This document shows, one piece after another, positions 35,835 to 45,740 of a stretch of DNA of 64,000 nt. The stretch spans positions 6,011,691-6,075,690 of the forward strand of contig JASSKH010000006.1 in NCBI GenBank assembly GCA_031763025.1, given 5' to 3'. How positions within the stretch are numbered: the first letter of the stretch is position 1; every line of letters begins with the position of its first letter. A program made the translations under genes and the position numbers. The notes under the pieces are model-generated. The model saw only the letters and a list, made by a program, of their open reading frames with translations, had not been told where the DNA came from and did not search any database. This DNA is from Macrocystis pyrifera. Taxonomy: Eukaryota > Sar > Phaeophyceae > Laminariales > Laminariaceae.

Positions 35835-36250
35835 TTCTCATAGCGTTGCAGCATGGCAGATGGTCAGCAAAAACAACCCAAAGTATGAATAAGCATCGGA
35901 ACGTTGATGGTGTGGGTGTTAACGTATGCCGGCGCCGCTGGCGTGGCAGCTGTCGGCTGTCGTACCACTAGTACAGCATTAAGTATCGGAACGTCGGTGG
36001 GTTAGTGGGCGGATAGGTTCCAAATAAAGTGTGCTGGGGGTGTTGGTGGTTTGGGTGGATATGTGGGTTAGTTTTTCGCTACATAGCGTTGCAGCATGGG
36101 TCGGAGGTCAGCAAGCATAACTCAAAGCATTGAGTAAGCAACGGAACGTCGGTTGTGTGGGTATACACGTATGCCGGCCCCGCTGGCGCGGCAGCGGTCG
36201 CACCGCTAGTACAGCAGTGAGCATCGGAACGTCGGTGGGTAAGTAGGCGG
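35835..36250. repeat. About 240-bp tandem satellite, unit 1
   Basis: Two units, each with GCGTTGCAGCATGG, CAGCAA-CATAAC-CAAAGCAT, CATCGGAACGTCGG, GTATGCCGGC-CCGCTGGCG and ACCACTAGTACAGCA. The GCGTTGCAGCATGG landmarks lie about 240 bases apart. A further partial unit lies near 35700. Confidence 0.8.
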
Positions 36251-36267
36251 ATTAGTTCAAATGAAAA

Positions 36268-36890
36268 ATGGCTGTTAACGATTGTTTTCTATGCGGTTCG
36301 AATACGAGTTTCGGATTCATGGTCTCCAAATCCAAGCTGTTATCCACAACAGCAAGCAGGAGCACAACGATCGATGACTTGGATGGTGACACAGCTGTAT
36401 GCGACGTTGCTTCGCGCCCGAAGCGCGGTCGGCGGGCGACGCGTCTCTCCGTGGCCAGACTACAGTCGGCTGGGGCGAGCTCGGGCCTAGAGACCAAGAG
36501 AAGCGCACTCGGCGTGCACCTCCGTGGATACGTACTCGTGGACTGCCGCAGCAGCAGCCCAGCAGCAGTCAGTCACCACAATACTGGTGCCAAATACTAA
36601 AACAGGTTGACTCTAGCGCACTCAGAACGTCTCTTCGCTGCCAGGCGAGAGGCAATCAGCGTGGGCTCGGACACTCGGGTCCTACGTGTAGTGCAGCGCA
36701 CACAGCGCGTCTCTTCGCAGCGCCAGACCACAACAACAGCGATTGGTCTCGGCGTTGCTCGAATCTCTGCACGCACAATAAATCCAATTTTTCTGCATAC
36801 GATAGGAAGATTGTTTGAGTTGCGCACTGCACAGCTGACAATGCGACCGGGTAAAATTTGAAGCTCGAAATATGAACCGCATAGGGAACA
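36268..36890. mobile_element. 620-bp insertion with inverted ends, present only in unit 1
   Basis: Unit 2 reads straight through AAAGGCTATTACACCC (about 40327-40342). In unit 1 the same site is split: GGCTGTTA on the left and AACAGCCTTACACCC on the right. The left end GGCTGTT...CTATGCGGTTC is mirrored at the right end by GAACCGCATAGGGAACAGCC. A 110-codon plus frame (36268-36600) with an N-terminal CFLC and a basic centre lies inside, but I do not recognise it. A non-autonomous DNA transposon is the simplest reading. Confidence 0.65.
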
Positions 36891-37039
36891 GCCTTACACC
36901 CTCGTCTGCCTATCTTGGCGGCAAGATACTATAAATGCGAAATTAAAGTAAAAGATAAGGTTTGTTTTGGGAGGAGAGGTAGGTTGGTTTTTCGCTACAT
37001 AGCGTTGCAGTATGGGCGGGGGATCAGCAAACACAACCC

Positions 37040-37900
37040 AAAGTACGGGCAACAGTGTTACGGGGCGTTTAGCTCACCTTCTCGCAGCAGCAGCCTCCTT
37101 CCGAACCGCGCGCAGCAAGGGTCGAGACAGCGCGAAATAGAAGAGAGAAACAACAATATTTACGCAGCATGGCCGACCAGACCACTACAGCAGTACTGCA
37201 GGTATTGAGGTTGCGACTCATAATCTCGATGTACTACTGTGGTTCCACGCAAGCATACCGGCACACGGTCTGGTTGCAGGGAGTGTGACACCAAGGAAGG
37301 ATGACCTGCGGGGGCTCGACAACTATCGTTCACGAACGAGAGCAACAGCGCAACACTGGCTGCTGCATACCCCCCGCAACCATTGTTGACCAGGGGAGTG
37401 TGGGAGTGTGGTAACAAAGATTTACGGGGGCTCGACAACTATGGTTGACGGACGAGAGCAACAGCGCAACACCGCTGTATACCCCTCGCAACAAGTGTTG
37501 ACTAGGATTACGACTATACGAGTAACGGTTAAACGGGGCGTTTGGCACTCCTTCTCGCAGCAGCAGCCTCCTTCCGACCTGCGCACAACATGGGTCAAAA
37601 CAGGTCAGAAGAGAAAGTTCAATCCGTATTATTAACGCAGCATGGCAGGCTAAAATACTACAGCAGTACAACAGGTATTGAGGTTGGGCCTCATAATCAC
37701 GAAATACTAATGTAGTTCCACGCGAGCATAATGATACAAGGTCTGGTTGCATAGAGCGTAGTAACAAGGGAGATTCACGAGAGCTCGACAACTGCTGTTT
37801 CCTCGAATCACATGTTGACTAGGATTACGGCTATACGGGGCGTTTGGCACACCTTCTCGCAGCAGCAGCAGCCTACTTCCGACCCTTGCTGTGCACGGCG
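37040..37900. repeat. Triplicated GCGTTTGGCACACC block
   Basis: GGGGCGTTT-GCACACCTTCTCGCAGCAGCAGCCTCCTTCCGACC occurs near 37055, 37535 and 37840, with flanking CTCGACAACT and GTTGACTAGGATTACG. Unit 2 has two (near 40500 and 40810). On the minus strand it reads as a basic ARRCAKRP-type peptide. Confidence 0.75.
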
Positions 37901-38040
37901 TGCTTCCAAGAGAAACTTTTGGGCCAGTGCATCAGCAACTCTTTGTGCACGAGCTTTCATCCTTGCGAGTCTTTCCGATCGACCAGCAAGTGCTCTGCGT
38001 CTTTGCGCTGCTGCTGTCGCTTTGCTGGTACTGTTGTTGT
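37850..38040 (-). pseudogene. Basic coiled-coil frame, copy 1
   Basis: Contains SERLARMKARAQRVADALAQ followed by a cysteine run from CAG repeats. The copy at 40786-40980 reads QERLASMEVRAQRATDAPSQ. The shared heptad-like spacing suggests that an ancestral coding segment was duplicated. No start or complete gene is seen. Confidence 0.35.
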
Positions 38041-38170
38041 CTGCTGTTTGATAGATTATTCGATCTACTATCGAGCAGGAAGCGACCCTGCCATAAACCG
38101 CCACAGAACATATCACAAACCCCATAGGGTGAAGACCTTGCAGCCAGAAGCGATCTTGCACGTCCATTTG

Positions 38171-38528
38171 CTAGCGGCGTGCAACGACCTCATTAATACC
38201 GTTAACCAATCCCGCGGAGTGAGCCATGCTTCTACAAGGTGATCTCACTTTTGTTACGATCGATACGCTGTAGCCAATTTGCGAGAGATTTCGCTGCTCA
38301 TACCGATTGTCTACAAGCGATTCCCGCGGGTGGGACTGGGTCACGTAGACCAAGGCGCAGGGCTCCGTTGAAGCCGAACCTTGGCCCAGACTCCTTGTAT
38401 GTGTGTCCGCTATCGATTCGCGCAGTGTACACGTCAACGTCAGGGGTGGTTTGCGACCAGATTTTGCGAGGATTAAAGTTTCCTTTTGAGGGGGGACAGA
38501 CAGACAGACAAGTTTCGAAGTTCCGCAA
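38171..38528 (-). pseudogene. DVDVYTARIDSGHTY frame, copy 1
   Basis: Two overlapping minus frames carry NFNPRKIWS, PDVDVYTARIDSGHTYKESG, GFNGALRL and, in another frame, YEQRNLSQIGY, SIVTKVRS and NEVVARR. The matching blocks at 41135-41500 are in a single frame. The family is not recognised. The frame change between the halves suggests decay of this copy. Confidence 0.4.
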
Positions 38529-38999
38529 TATACTTCAGAGCAGGACAAGGGTTGCCCTGCTGTTCCCTAGGTGTTACCATTTACCTGGTGCTATTTTCGT
38601 AGTTTTGCGTTGTTGTATTGATTATCCCTATATGATACAGCAGCGCGGAGAGCAGACTCGTCGAACAAGGACACGACGGTCGCCACTACTTCTATATAAA
38701 CCCTCGAAATATAATATATAAAGCAGCACAACACAGGGAAAGCAACAATACGAGCCGACCGAAAGGTGGCGTGGCACGGTATAGGAATAGTCAAAGCACA
38801 TGACTCCATCACAGGTGTAGAATAGAGCTGCATCTAGTCTAGGCGGGGCCGTTTACTCTAGCCCCCCCGGGCACCACGACCCCCAACGCAACGCAACCCA
38901 ACCCAAAGGTGCTGTGGCACGTTTGCTACACCAAACCCAATGCAGATGCAGAGAGGCAGATTGGGCAAAACGAATCCGTTTAGAAACGCGCTGCATCTA

Positions 39000-39735
39000 A
39001 ACTGTTCGGGGCCGTTTTCCCTTTCCCCCCAGGACACAAGGGCCCCTAGTGGTCGGGGTTGCAGCCGCGTTGACGAGAGACCCTGTGCCCTGGATCGATC
39101 CACCGTTTTTCGCGCCAGTCGGTGAAGGCGTCATCTTCGCGCTCGCGACCGAAACCGAAATCGAGCTCGTGGCCGAAATCGCGCTTGCGGCCGAAACCGA
39201 AATCACGAACGAACCTACGCTTGCGGGCAACCCCACCGTGCTGTTTGCGCTGTTTGGCGAATCAACGCTCGCGCTAGCGGGAGACCCCATCGTGCTCTAT
39301 GCCCTGTTTAGCGAACCAACGCTCGCACTTGCGCTCCGATACGTGGATGACATGCGCACCCGCGATCTGTCATGTTTTAAGAACAGAACAGCGGAGCGGA
39401 CAACGTCCGCCCTTTGCTCATAGAAGCAACATTCGAAGAAGCACAACTCTGTCTCACCCTGACCAGACAGGCCAAAGACAGCTGAGCGTTCGCAACTGTA
39501 GCACTCGACGGGGTGGTGGTGTCCGCAATGGTAAGACGCCGACAAGTCTCATCATCACTGTGGAAGTACTCCCGTCAATCACGCCCAAAGAATGGTCACA
39601 CGCCAAGACAGTTGACGATGGAAGAACAGGGTGCACACATGCGACGACTCCTGCAACACCCGCAACGGCAAGGATAAGAAGCCAGGAGACGGCGTTCAAG
39701 TAGAAACCATCATAATCGTTTTAGGGCTCATAAAT
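39000..39735 (-). pseudogene. Decayed gene, hydrophobic leader plus Cys-rich domain, copy 2
   Basis: Counterpart of 34947-35690. It carries VSWLLILAVAGVAGVVACVH, VLACDHSLGVIDGSTSTV, and after a frame change VECYSCERSAVFGLSGQGE and ECCFYEQRADVVRSAVLF, then the Ser/Ala repeats. No ATG opens the leader in frame; the nearest upstream ATG is followed by a TGA after a few codons. The cysteines and surrounding residues are shared by both copies. Confidence 0.45.
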
Positions 39736-39894
39736 AGAAATCCGTACAAATACCACTAGTACAGCCGGAAGCATCGGAACGTGGCGCAGCAGCGGTCGTA
39801 CCACTAGTACAGCAAGACCATCGGGACGTCGGTGGATTAGTGGGCGAACTGGGGGTGTGGGTGGATTGGGTGGATAGGTAGGTGAGTTGGGTTT

Positions 39895-40310
39895 TCGCTG
39901 CATAGCGTTGCAGCATGGGCTTGTGGTCTGCAACCACAACCCGAAGCATGAGTACGCATCGAAACGTCGGGGGTATGGGTTCAAACGTATGCCGGCCCCG
40001 CTGGCGTGGCAGCTGTCGTACCACTAGTACAGCAGTAAGCATCGGAACGTCGGTGGGTAAGTGGGCGGACCAGTTCAAGAAAAAAATGTGCTGGGGGTAT
40101 GGGTAGTTTGACTGGATAGGTGGGTTGGTTTTTGCCACATAGCGTTGCAGCAAGGGTCGGGGGTCATCACACGTAACCCAAAGCATGAGCATGTATCGGA
40201 ACGTCGGTGGTGTGGGTATATACGTATACCGGCCCCGCCGGCGTGGCAGCTGTCGGTTGTGGTACCACTAGTACAGCAGCAAGCATCGGCACGTCGGTGG
40301 TTAGTGGGTG
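39895..40310. repeat. About 236-bp tandem satellite, unit 2
   Basis: The same repeats as at 35835-36250, with landmarks at about 39905 and 40141. Partial units also occur near 39760 and 40440. Confidence 0.8.
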
Positions 40311-40785
40311 AATTAGCTCAAAACCAAAAGGCTATTACACCCTCGTCTGCTTATCATGGCAAGATACCTAAAACGTGCGACATTAAAGTAGAAAGTATGG
40401 GTGGTTTGGGTGGAGAGGTAGGTTGGATTTTCGCCACGTAGTGTTGCAGCATGAGCGGGTGGTCAGCATACACAACGCAAAGAACGGGGAATTGTTGTAT
40501 GGGGCGTTTGACACACCTTCTCGTAGCAGCAGCGTTCAACGCGCACGGCACCAATACCAGTCCCGGCGGGCTCTGTGTACCCACACACACAAACGACACC
40601 TTATTTTGCACGTGATATTGTCAGGCCCATCCTCCTACTGATGATGAGGGGACGGAGAAACAGGAGAAGCTCTGCCGTAAATGTTGCACAGCAGTAGTAG
40701 TGGTGGCACCTGCTACTAGAAGCTCTGTTGAACATCAGCGCAACACTGCCGCATTTCCCTCGCAACAAATAAATGTTGACCTACG

Positions 40786-40980
40786 CTATTCGGGGAACGG
40801 TAATTGGGGGCGTTTGGCACACCTTCTCGCAGTAGCAGCCTCCTTCCGACCCTTGCTGCGCGGGGCGTGTTCCCGAGAGGAGGTTTGTGACGGTGCGTCC
40901 GTAGCTCTTTGTGCGCGGACTTCCATGCTTGCAAGTCTTTCCTGTCGAGCAGCAATTGCTCTGGGACCTTGCACGGCGTC
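40786..40980 (-). pseudogene. Basic coiled-coil frame, copy 2
   Basis: Counterpart of 37850-38040, with about half of the residues conserved. It is followed by RKEAATARRCAKRP from the GGGGCGTTTGGCACACC block. Confidence 0.35.
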
Positions 40981-41134
40981 ACGAACTTCCGAATAGCAGT
41001 TGTTGTTGTCTGTTTGATAGATACTTCGATTTAATGTCGATCAGGAAGCGACCTGCCCTAAAACGCTAGAGAAAATATATCGCAAACCCCATGAGGTCAA
41101 GACCCTGCAGCCAGAAGCGACCTTACACGGCCGC

Positions 41135-41500
41135 TTACGAGCGGCGAGCAACGACCTCATCATCGACGTTAACCAATCGCGCTGAGCGAGTCATGTTTCT
41201 ACAAGATGATCTCACTTTCGTTATGATCGATGGCTTGTAGCCAATTCGCGAAAGATTTCGCTGCTCGTACCGACTCTGGCACAAGCGATTGTCTACAAGC
41301 GATTGTCCTGCGGGTGGGGCTGGGAGCTCAAGCCGCAGGGCTCCGTTGAATTCGAAATTTGGCCCAGAGTGCTCGTACGTGTGTCCGCTATCGATTCGAG
41401 CGGTATACACGTCAACGTCGGGGGCGGTTCGGGACCAGATTTTGCTAGGATTGGAGTTCCCTTTTGAGAGGGGACAGAGAAGTTTCGAATTTCCGCTATA
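41135..41500 (-). pseudogene. DVDVYTARIDSGHTY frame, copy 2
   Basis: One open minus frame links NPSKIWSRTAP, DVDVYTARIDSGHTYEHSG, FEFNGALRLELP, YEQRNLSRIGY, SIITKVRS and VVARR. It lacks an ATG and has no clear splice sites, so it may be an exon of a larger duplicated gene or a relic. Confidence 0.4.
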
Positions 41501-41504
41501 GAAC

Positions 41505-41560
41505 CCCTAGGTAAACCTAGGGAATAGAATCGACCCCTAGGTAAACCTAGCAAGGGAATG
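41505..41560 (+). repeat. CCCCTAGGTAAACCTAG tandem pair
   Basis: Two copies of CCCCTAGGTAAACCTAG about 29 bases apart at the right edge of unit 2. The core CCTAGGTAAACCTAGG is itself nearly palindromic. CCCTAGGTGTTACC at the left edges of both units is related. Confidence 0.65.
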
Positions 41561-42719
41561 TAGGAAGAAGGATTTGAGGACCAACTGGTACATGCTACCA
41601 TGAAGTGATACCTGGCACTGGTACAAAACAAACTTCAGACAAGCAATACTTTGAGACATACTGCATCCATGTGGTCTCCACGAACATCAGATGGTGTGAT
41701 CTTGGGTACAACACGGTATTCGTTGAGCGAGATACACTGGCTCGGGTATCTTGATAAGACACAAAACGAGACATTAGCGGGGCGAGTTACATGGCTTTGT
41801 TTGTGTGTGTACGAGTGCCGAAACCCCAGGTGAATGTATCAACCATATCACGCTGTCCATCTTTGACAGAGCGTGCATGCTTCGTCGGCGAGGTGTGTCA
41901 TGATCTACTATTAATAACTGAAGGTTGGTTTGTTTCTTTGGATCTGCATGTGGTAGTGTTAGACTGCCACGAATGTAGCATTTTAACGGGGTCTTGGCAA
42001 GTAAAAAAGTGAAGCGTTAGGATCGTTATTAACGACACAGGTTTGGCCAAACAAACTTGCCAATTTGCCAAACAAAGTGAAAATTGTGAGCGTCGTGTGC
42101 ATTTGATGTGTTCGACTGGACGTAATTGTAGTTTCAAGTATTGTGACGAGCTTCCACAGGATCTCGGCTAGCACACATTGATGACCCCCTATTAATAGCA
42201 GTCTGCCCCTGTGTGTTCTTGTACAATCTACATACAGTAGTACCAGGTAGGAATTAGTGCGCATCAAGCAGTTCCATGTCTTCAAGTGTGTCATCTGGAC
42301 GCTAATCTCAGATACAGGATTGCTAGCTGCAGCATCGCCATGTACATGTACTCGAAACGAATTTAATGCAGAAATGTTTGTGGTACTCGGCTGGTACAAA
42401 GCAATGACTCCTTACAATAGTCTGCCCCCATGTATTCTGGGACAATCTACGGCGCCCGCGTGTTAAAGTGGGGATCTCGTCATTCTTCGACCACTTTATT
42501 TTTCACAAATCTCTGGCCCATGTATTAAATCGTAACATGAAAACAAGCTTCGTATCTCCGCTCGCTACCGGTGACCGTGGGTTCAACAACGCAAGAGGCC
42601 AGAAAAGGCAACAGGAGGCCGCGAAGGAAAGGGTACAACAGCAGCAGAAGGGCCCTACTACTTCTGCTGTACAGGACTGGATGATGCCGTACCAGGTAGA
42701 ACTCGATCCATATTCCGAA
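41561..42719. other. No gene seen
   Basis: Contains a weak direct repeat (ATAGCAGTCTGCCCCTGTGT near 42196 and ATAGTCTGCCCCCATGTATT near 42418, each followed by ACAATCTAC). An open frame at 42468-42794 has a Gln-rich run but lies directly downstream of the ORC3 stop in antisense and is probably UTR. Confidence 0.45.
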
Positions 42720-42812
42720 TCCAAAATCCAAGTCCAAAACATGAAAATCCAAAATCCCAATCACAACGGCCCAAACGCAAGATCCAAAGCTTAAATCCAA
42801 AATCCGAAAAAA
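42720..42812 (+). repeat. Degenerate TCCAAAA repeats
   Basis: Run of AATCCAAAATCC, AAGTCCAAAAC and similar 7-10-base words. It sits immediately 3' of the minus-strand ORC3 stop, presumably in its 3' UTR. Confidence 0.6.
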
Positions 42813-42890
42813 AAACGAAGTAAAAAAGACGGGAAAAAAACGGAACCCAAGAAGACTCAATCCAACAAGCGAGCCGCGCCGCCGCGCCCG

Positions 42891-45324
42891 CTACGAAACT
42901 CCCCCCTGCATGGTGTACGCGTACACGAGACGAGTAACGGCCCCCTTCGGACCCGTCCGCCCCACATCCTCCCTCCTCCTGCGCTTGTACGGCTGCACGT
43001 ATCCCATAAAGGCGAGCTCATCGGAGGCATGTTTGAACCGCGCCCGCAGCTCCTCCTTCCCGTTGGGATCGATCACCTCCTCGTCCTCCTCGGACCCGGC
43101 GCCGTCCCAGCCGCCCTCACCCCCACCCCGACCCCCACTCCCACGCCCCCACCCTGCCTTACTGCCTACCGCTTGGCTGCCCTTTGAATGACTCTTGTGT
43201 TTCTCGGATTTAGAGGGGTTTGCACTCGGAGAAGGTTTGTTTCCGCGCGAGTTAGTTCCCCCCCCGAGTCGAACGGGGCAGATGCGGCGGAAATTTTGCT
43301 CGGGGCGGAGTCGGCCACGGACTTGCAGAAATCGGTGAACCAGTCAGAGCGATCGATGATTTTTCCGTAAAACCGGTAGCTGGAGTAGAGCAGGCAAGTG
43401 TCGGTTATACTCCCGCCGGCGTCCGACGTGCTCTTCCTGAACGGCGGCGTGCGCCAAAAAAGAAAGAAACGAAAACGGAAACGGAAACAAATGTGCGCAA
43501 AGCCTGTGTTAATAAACGGCGGCAGCTTAACGCAGGCGTGGCTACATAGGGATGTGGGACGAATCCTACTATAAACCGAAAGACAAACAAACAGGTTAGA
43601 ATCTATGGATGACCTACATATATATTATCGCAACATGTCCAACATGTGGAAGATTCTAAGATATGTCAGCCATTTACAGCAGTAGTACTGGAACCCCCAC
43701 GTTAAGGGAAAAGTACATGAAATTACGTAGCTTAGGATTGTCTCTTCAGCAGTAAAAGGGTTAAGGTTGGTCGATCGCCGAATAGCAGTCACTATCGTAA
43801 CAGACCGCATTTTGGCACTTCGCCCAACGCTGAGATACGAGCGACACCCCTTCCGAGACGGGCCGCGCATTCGGAGAGTACGGGTACGTACAGCATTCGC
43901 ATATCCACCCGGAACTCTGCGAGTTCTGTAAGACTTCGTTACCGCACCCGGAACTGCTGTGGGTATGATACCCTAAAGACCCAAACCCTACCGAACACAC
44001 ACTTGAAAAACATCGATCTCACATTTGAGTGTACTCGAAACAAAAAAACGAAATAAAAATGATCGTACGTACATACCAGGGGTACCAGTACGCAGCTCTA
44101 CGAAACACATGCCCTAGTAGTTGTTTGTACGTACCTCTTCTGGCCGGGCCCAGAGATTCCAGCGCTCGCTCCCTCCAGCATACCGGCGTCTATCCTCTCC
44201 CTCAGGAGAGGGCACAGGGCCGCCGACAGAGACTGGTGATTATCGAAGCAATAGGCCTGACATTGGACGGGAGAGGGGATGGGGGGGGGGAGGGGGGGGA
44301 CTTCTCAATAGAGCTTCGTCTGCTAGGACAATTTCAGAAATACCAAGAAAAAAAAAAAAAAATATATATATATATACCGTATCACACTGGGTAATAAGAT
44401 AACACACCCCCTCGGACGAATTTCAGGCCCGGTTGGTTTCATCCAAAACATGCTTTAAGGGGAGACACAAAACGAAAATGGTGGCTTTGGAAAGATTTCG
44501 TCGAGAAGGTTGCATCGACGCCTCGCTTTGAAAATCGTCCAAGGGGGTGTGTTATACTATCACCCAGTGTGATACGGTATACAATAGGGACATAAGAGCC
44601 ACGCTTCGGTACTCGTAGGGGTGTACTGCTGTGAAAGTCTTTAAAGCGGCCGGGGGTTCTTCGCCAACTTACAGTAGGAGCTACATACCCAATATCGCCG
44701 CTATCATCCGATATGTATCGCATGATACTATTTGCAAGCCCGTTTCATTGTGTATCGAGGCTTGTTGAATGTTGTCCAAGTCGGTTCGATGAGCGTATGA
44801 AGTTCGCCACGCGACAGACGCTTCACAAAAAATGAAGGGCTCTCTAATTCATGGGTGGGGTCAAAACTTCGCGGGTAGGGACCGGTCGGGTCACCTTTAA
44901 CCCGACCCCGACCCAACGCGTGAGATGTTTACAACCTCCTGATCCGACCCGACCCGACTCGACCCGTGAGATTATGAAGACCTCCTGACTCGACAACGGC
45001 GGGTCGGATCAAGCACTGCGAACAGCCTTAGAAAAACTAGATGCTACGTGTTGCCGTGCCGGAGCCTGCGCCATAACTGAAAACAAAAAATGGCACGCGT
45101 ACTCGTACGTCTAGTGGTGTCTGTAGTAATAAACGAAAGAATAAAACCAAAGCAACTGATACCCTCGAAGTCACCTGAGCAAGGATGGAGTCGTTCTTAG
45201 GAAGGGGAGGGGGGGTTTTGTTCATCCCCGGACCCAGCGGACAGTCCCGCGCCTCTCCCATGACGTGGAGGAAGATAAGCTGCAGCTCGCGCACAAGGCA
45301 AGCCCTCTTGAGCGCTCGATGACG
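42891..45324 (-). CDS. ORC3: Origin recognition complex subunit 3, C-terminal exons
   Basis: ORC3 is part of the complex that binds replication origins and loads the MCM helicase in the nucleus. Three minus-strand exons are visible: 45324-45175 (RELQLIFLHVMGEARDCPLG), 44232-44135 (LLRERIDAGMLEGASAG) and 43436-42891. The last carries DTCLLYSSYRFYGKIIDRSD and the signature RARFKHASDELAFMGYVQPY, then a TAG stop at 42891. GT-AG sites and phases (0, then 2) agree across the three. Between the two halves of the last exon, an 8-C tract (43258-43265) puts the frame off by one; nine would restore it, so this is a real frameshift or an assembly slip. A Gly-rich acidic linker follows. N-terminal exons were not found, and an exon between 43437 and 44134 may be missing. 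Confidence 0.7.
44276..44381. repeat. G-rich, A-rich and (TA)n microsatellites
   Basis: A G-rich run near 44279-44300, then an A15 run and (TA)6 near 44346-44376, all in the predicted ORC3 intron between 44232 and 45175. Confidence 0.7.
44865..45010. repeat. (ACCCG)n degenerate array, copy 1
   Basis: CGACCCGACCCGACTCGACCC-type pentamers on plus, with CGGGTCGG at both margins so that the array can fold on itself. A similar array in the opposite sense lies at 58480-58620. It sits in an ORC3 intron. Confidence 0.7.
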
Positions 45325-45432
45325 CTGATAAAACGGGAGGGGACGCGAGACACCATATCACAGTAGGGAGGATTAGCGCGGCATGATGATGGCACGGACG
45401 GAAAATATTTGAATAGTTCCCACCTCGCATAG
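45325..45432. other. Upstream of the last recognised ORC3 exon
   Basis: A polypyrimidine run leading to TTTTATCAG (minus) directly precedes the exon and serves as its acceptor. Further ORC3 exons should lie beyond this point but I could not identify them. Confidence 0.4.
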
Positions 45433-45740
45433 ATCATGTACAGGTCATACAGATCATACAGATCATACAGATCATGATTCAGACCATCTAGTTCTTCGCC
45501 TGCCGTTGCCAGAGGTTATGCAGGATCTGGGTAGTTACAGATCCAACCCAAACAGGAAACAGGTGCCATTAATAGACCACGCAAACTTATGTACGAGTCC
45601 CACCCTGCAACATGAGCTTAAATCATGCAAAATCGGGATGAATCATACACAATCGGGAATACTTAAGACCTGCCTTGAAAGGTCTACCGTAGATCGTTAA
45701 GCGGGACAATCGACGAATCTGTTGGAGGTGTGTCGTGAAT
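45433..45740 (+). repeat. ATCATACAG repeats and dispersed repeat G, copy 1
   Basis: Starts with four to five units of GATCATACA. It continues with a block sharing ACAGATCCAACCC, CAACATGAGCT, ATCATACACAAT, TGAAAGGTCTAC and TCGA-GAATCT with 53480-53720. Both copies carry GATC-rich heads of different lengths. Confidence 0.65.

Larger units (their letters stand above)
34460..38540. repeat. Segmental duplication, unit 1
   Basis: About 4.1 kb that aligns in order with 38541-41515. Both begin with a GAGCAGG...TTGCCCTGCTGTTCCCTAGG block. Both then carry, in the same order, an ACGCAACCC pentamer patch, the Ser/Ala-repeat frame, the Cys-rich frame, 238-bp satellites, the GGGGCGTTTGGCACACC block, a basic coiled-coil frame and the DVDVYTARIDSGHTY frame. 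Unit 1 is longer because of the 36268-36890 insertion and an extra internal copy near 37490. Confidence 0.85.
38541..41515. repeat. Segmental duplication, unit 2
   Basis: About 3.0 kb, arranged head to tail with unit 1. It lacks the 620-bp insertion and has two rather than three copies of the GCGTTTGGCACACCTTCTCG block. Its right edge runs into CCCCTAGGTAAACCTAG repeats at 41505-41560. Confidence 0.85.

Noticed and set aside
36399-36881. Overlapping frames of 60-139 codons on both strands
   Set aside because: They lie inside the 620-bp insertion, conflict with each other, and include an internal 78-bp duplication.
42468-42794. 108-codon plus frame with a Gln-rich run
   Set aside because: Overlaps the likely 3' UTR of ORC3 and a TCCAAAA repeat; no homology.
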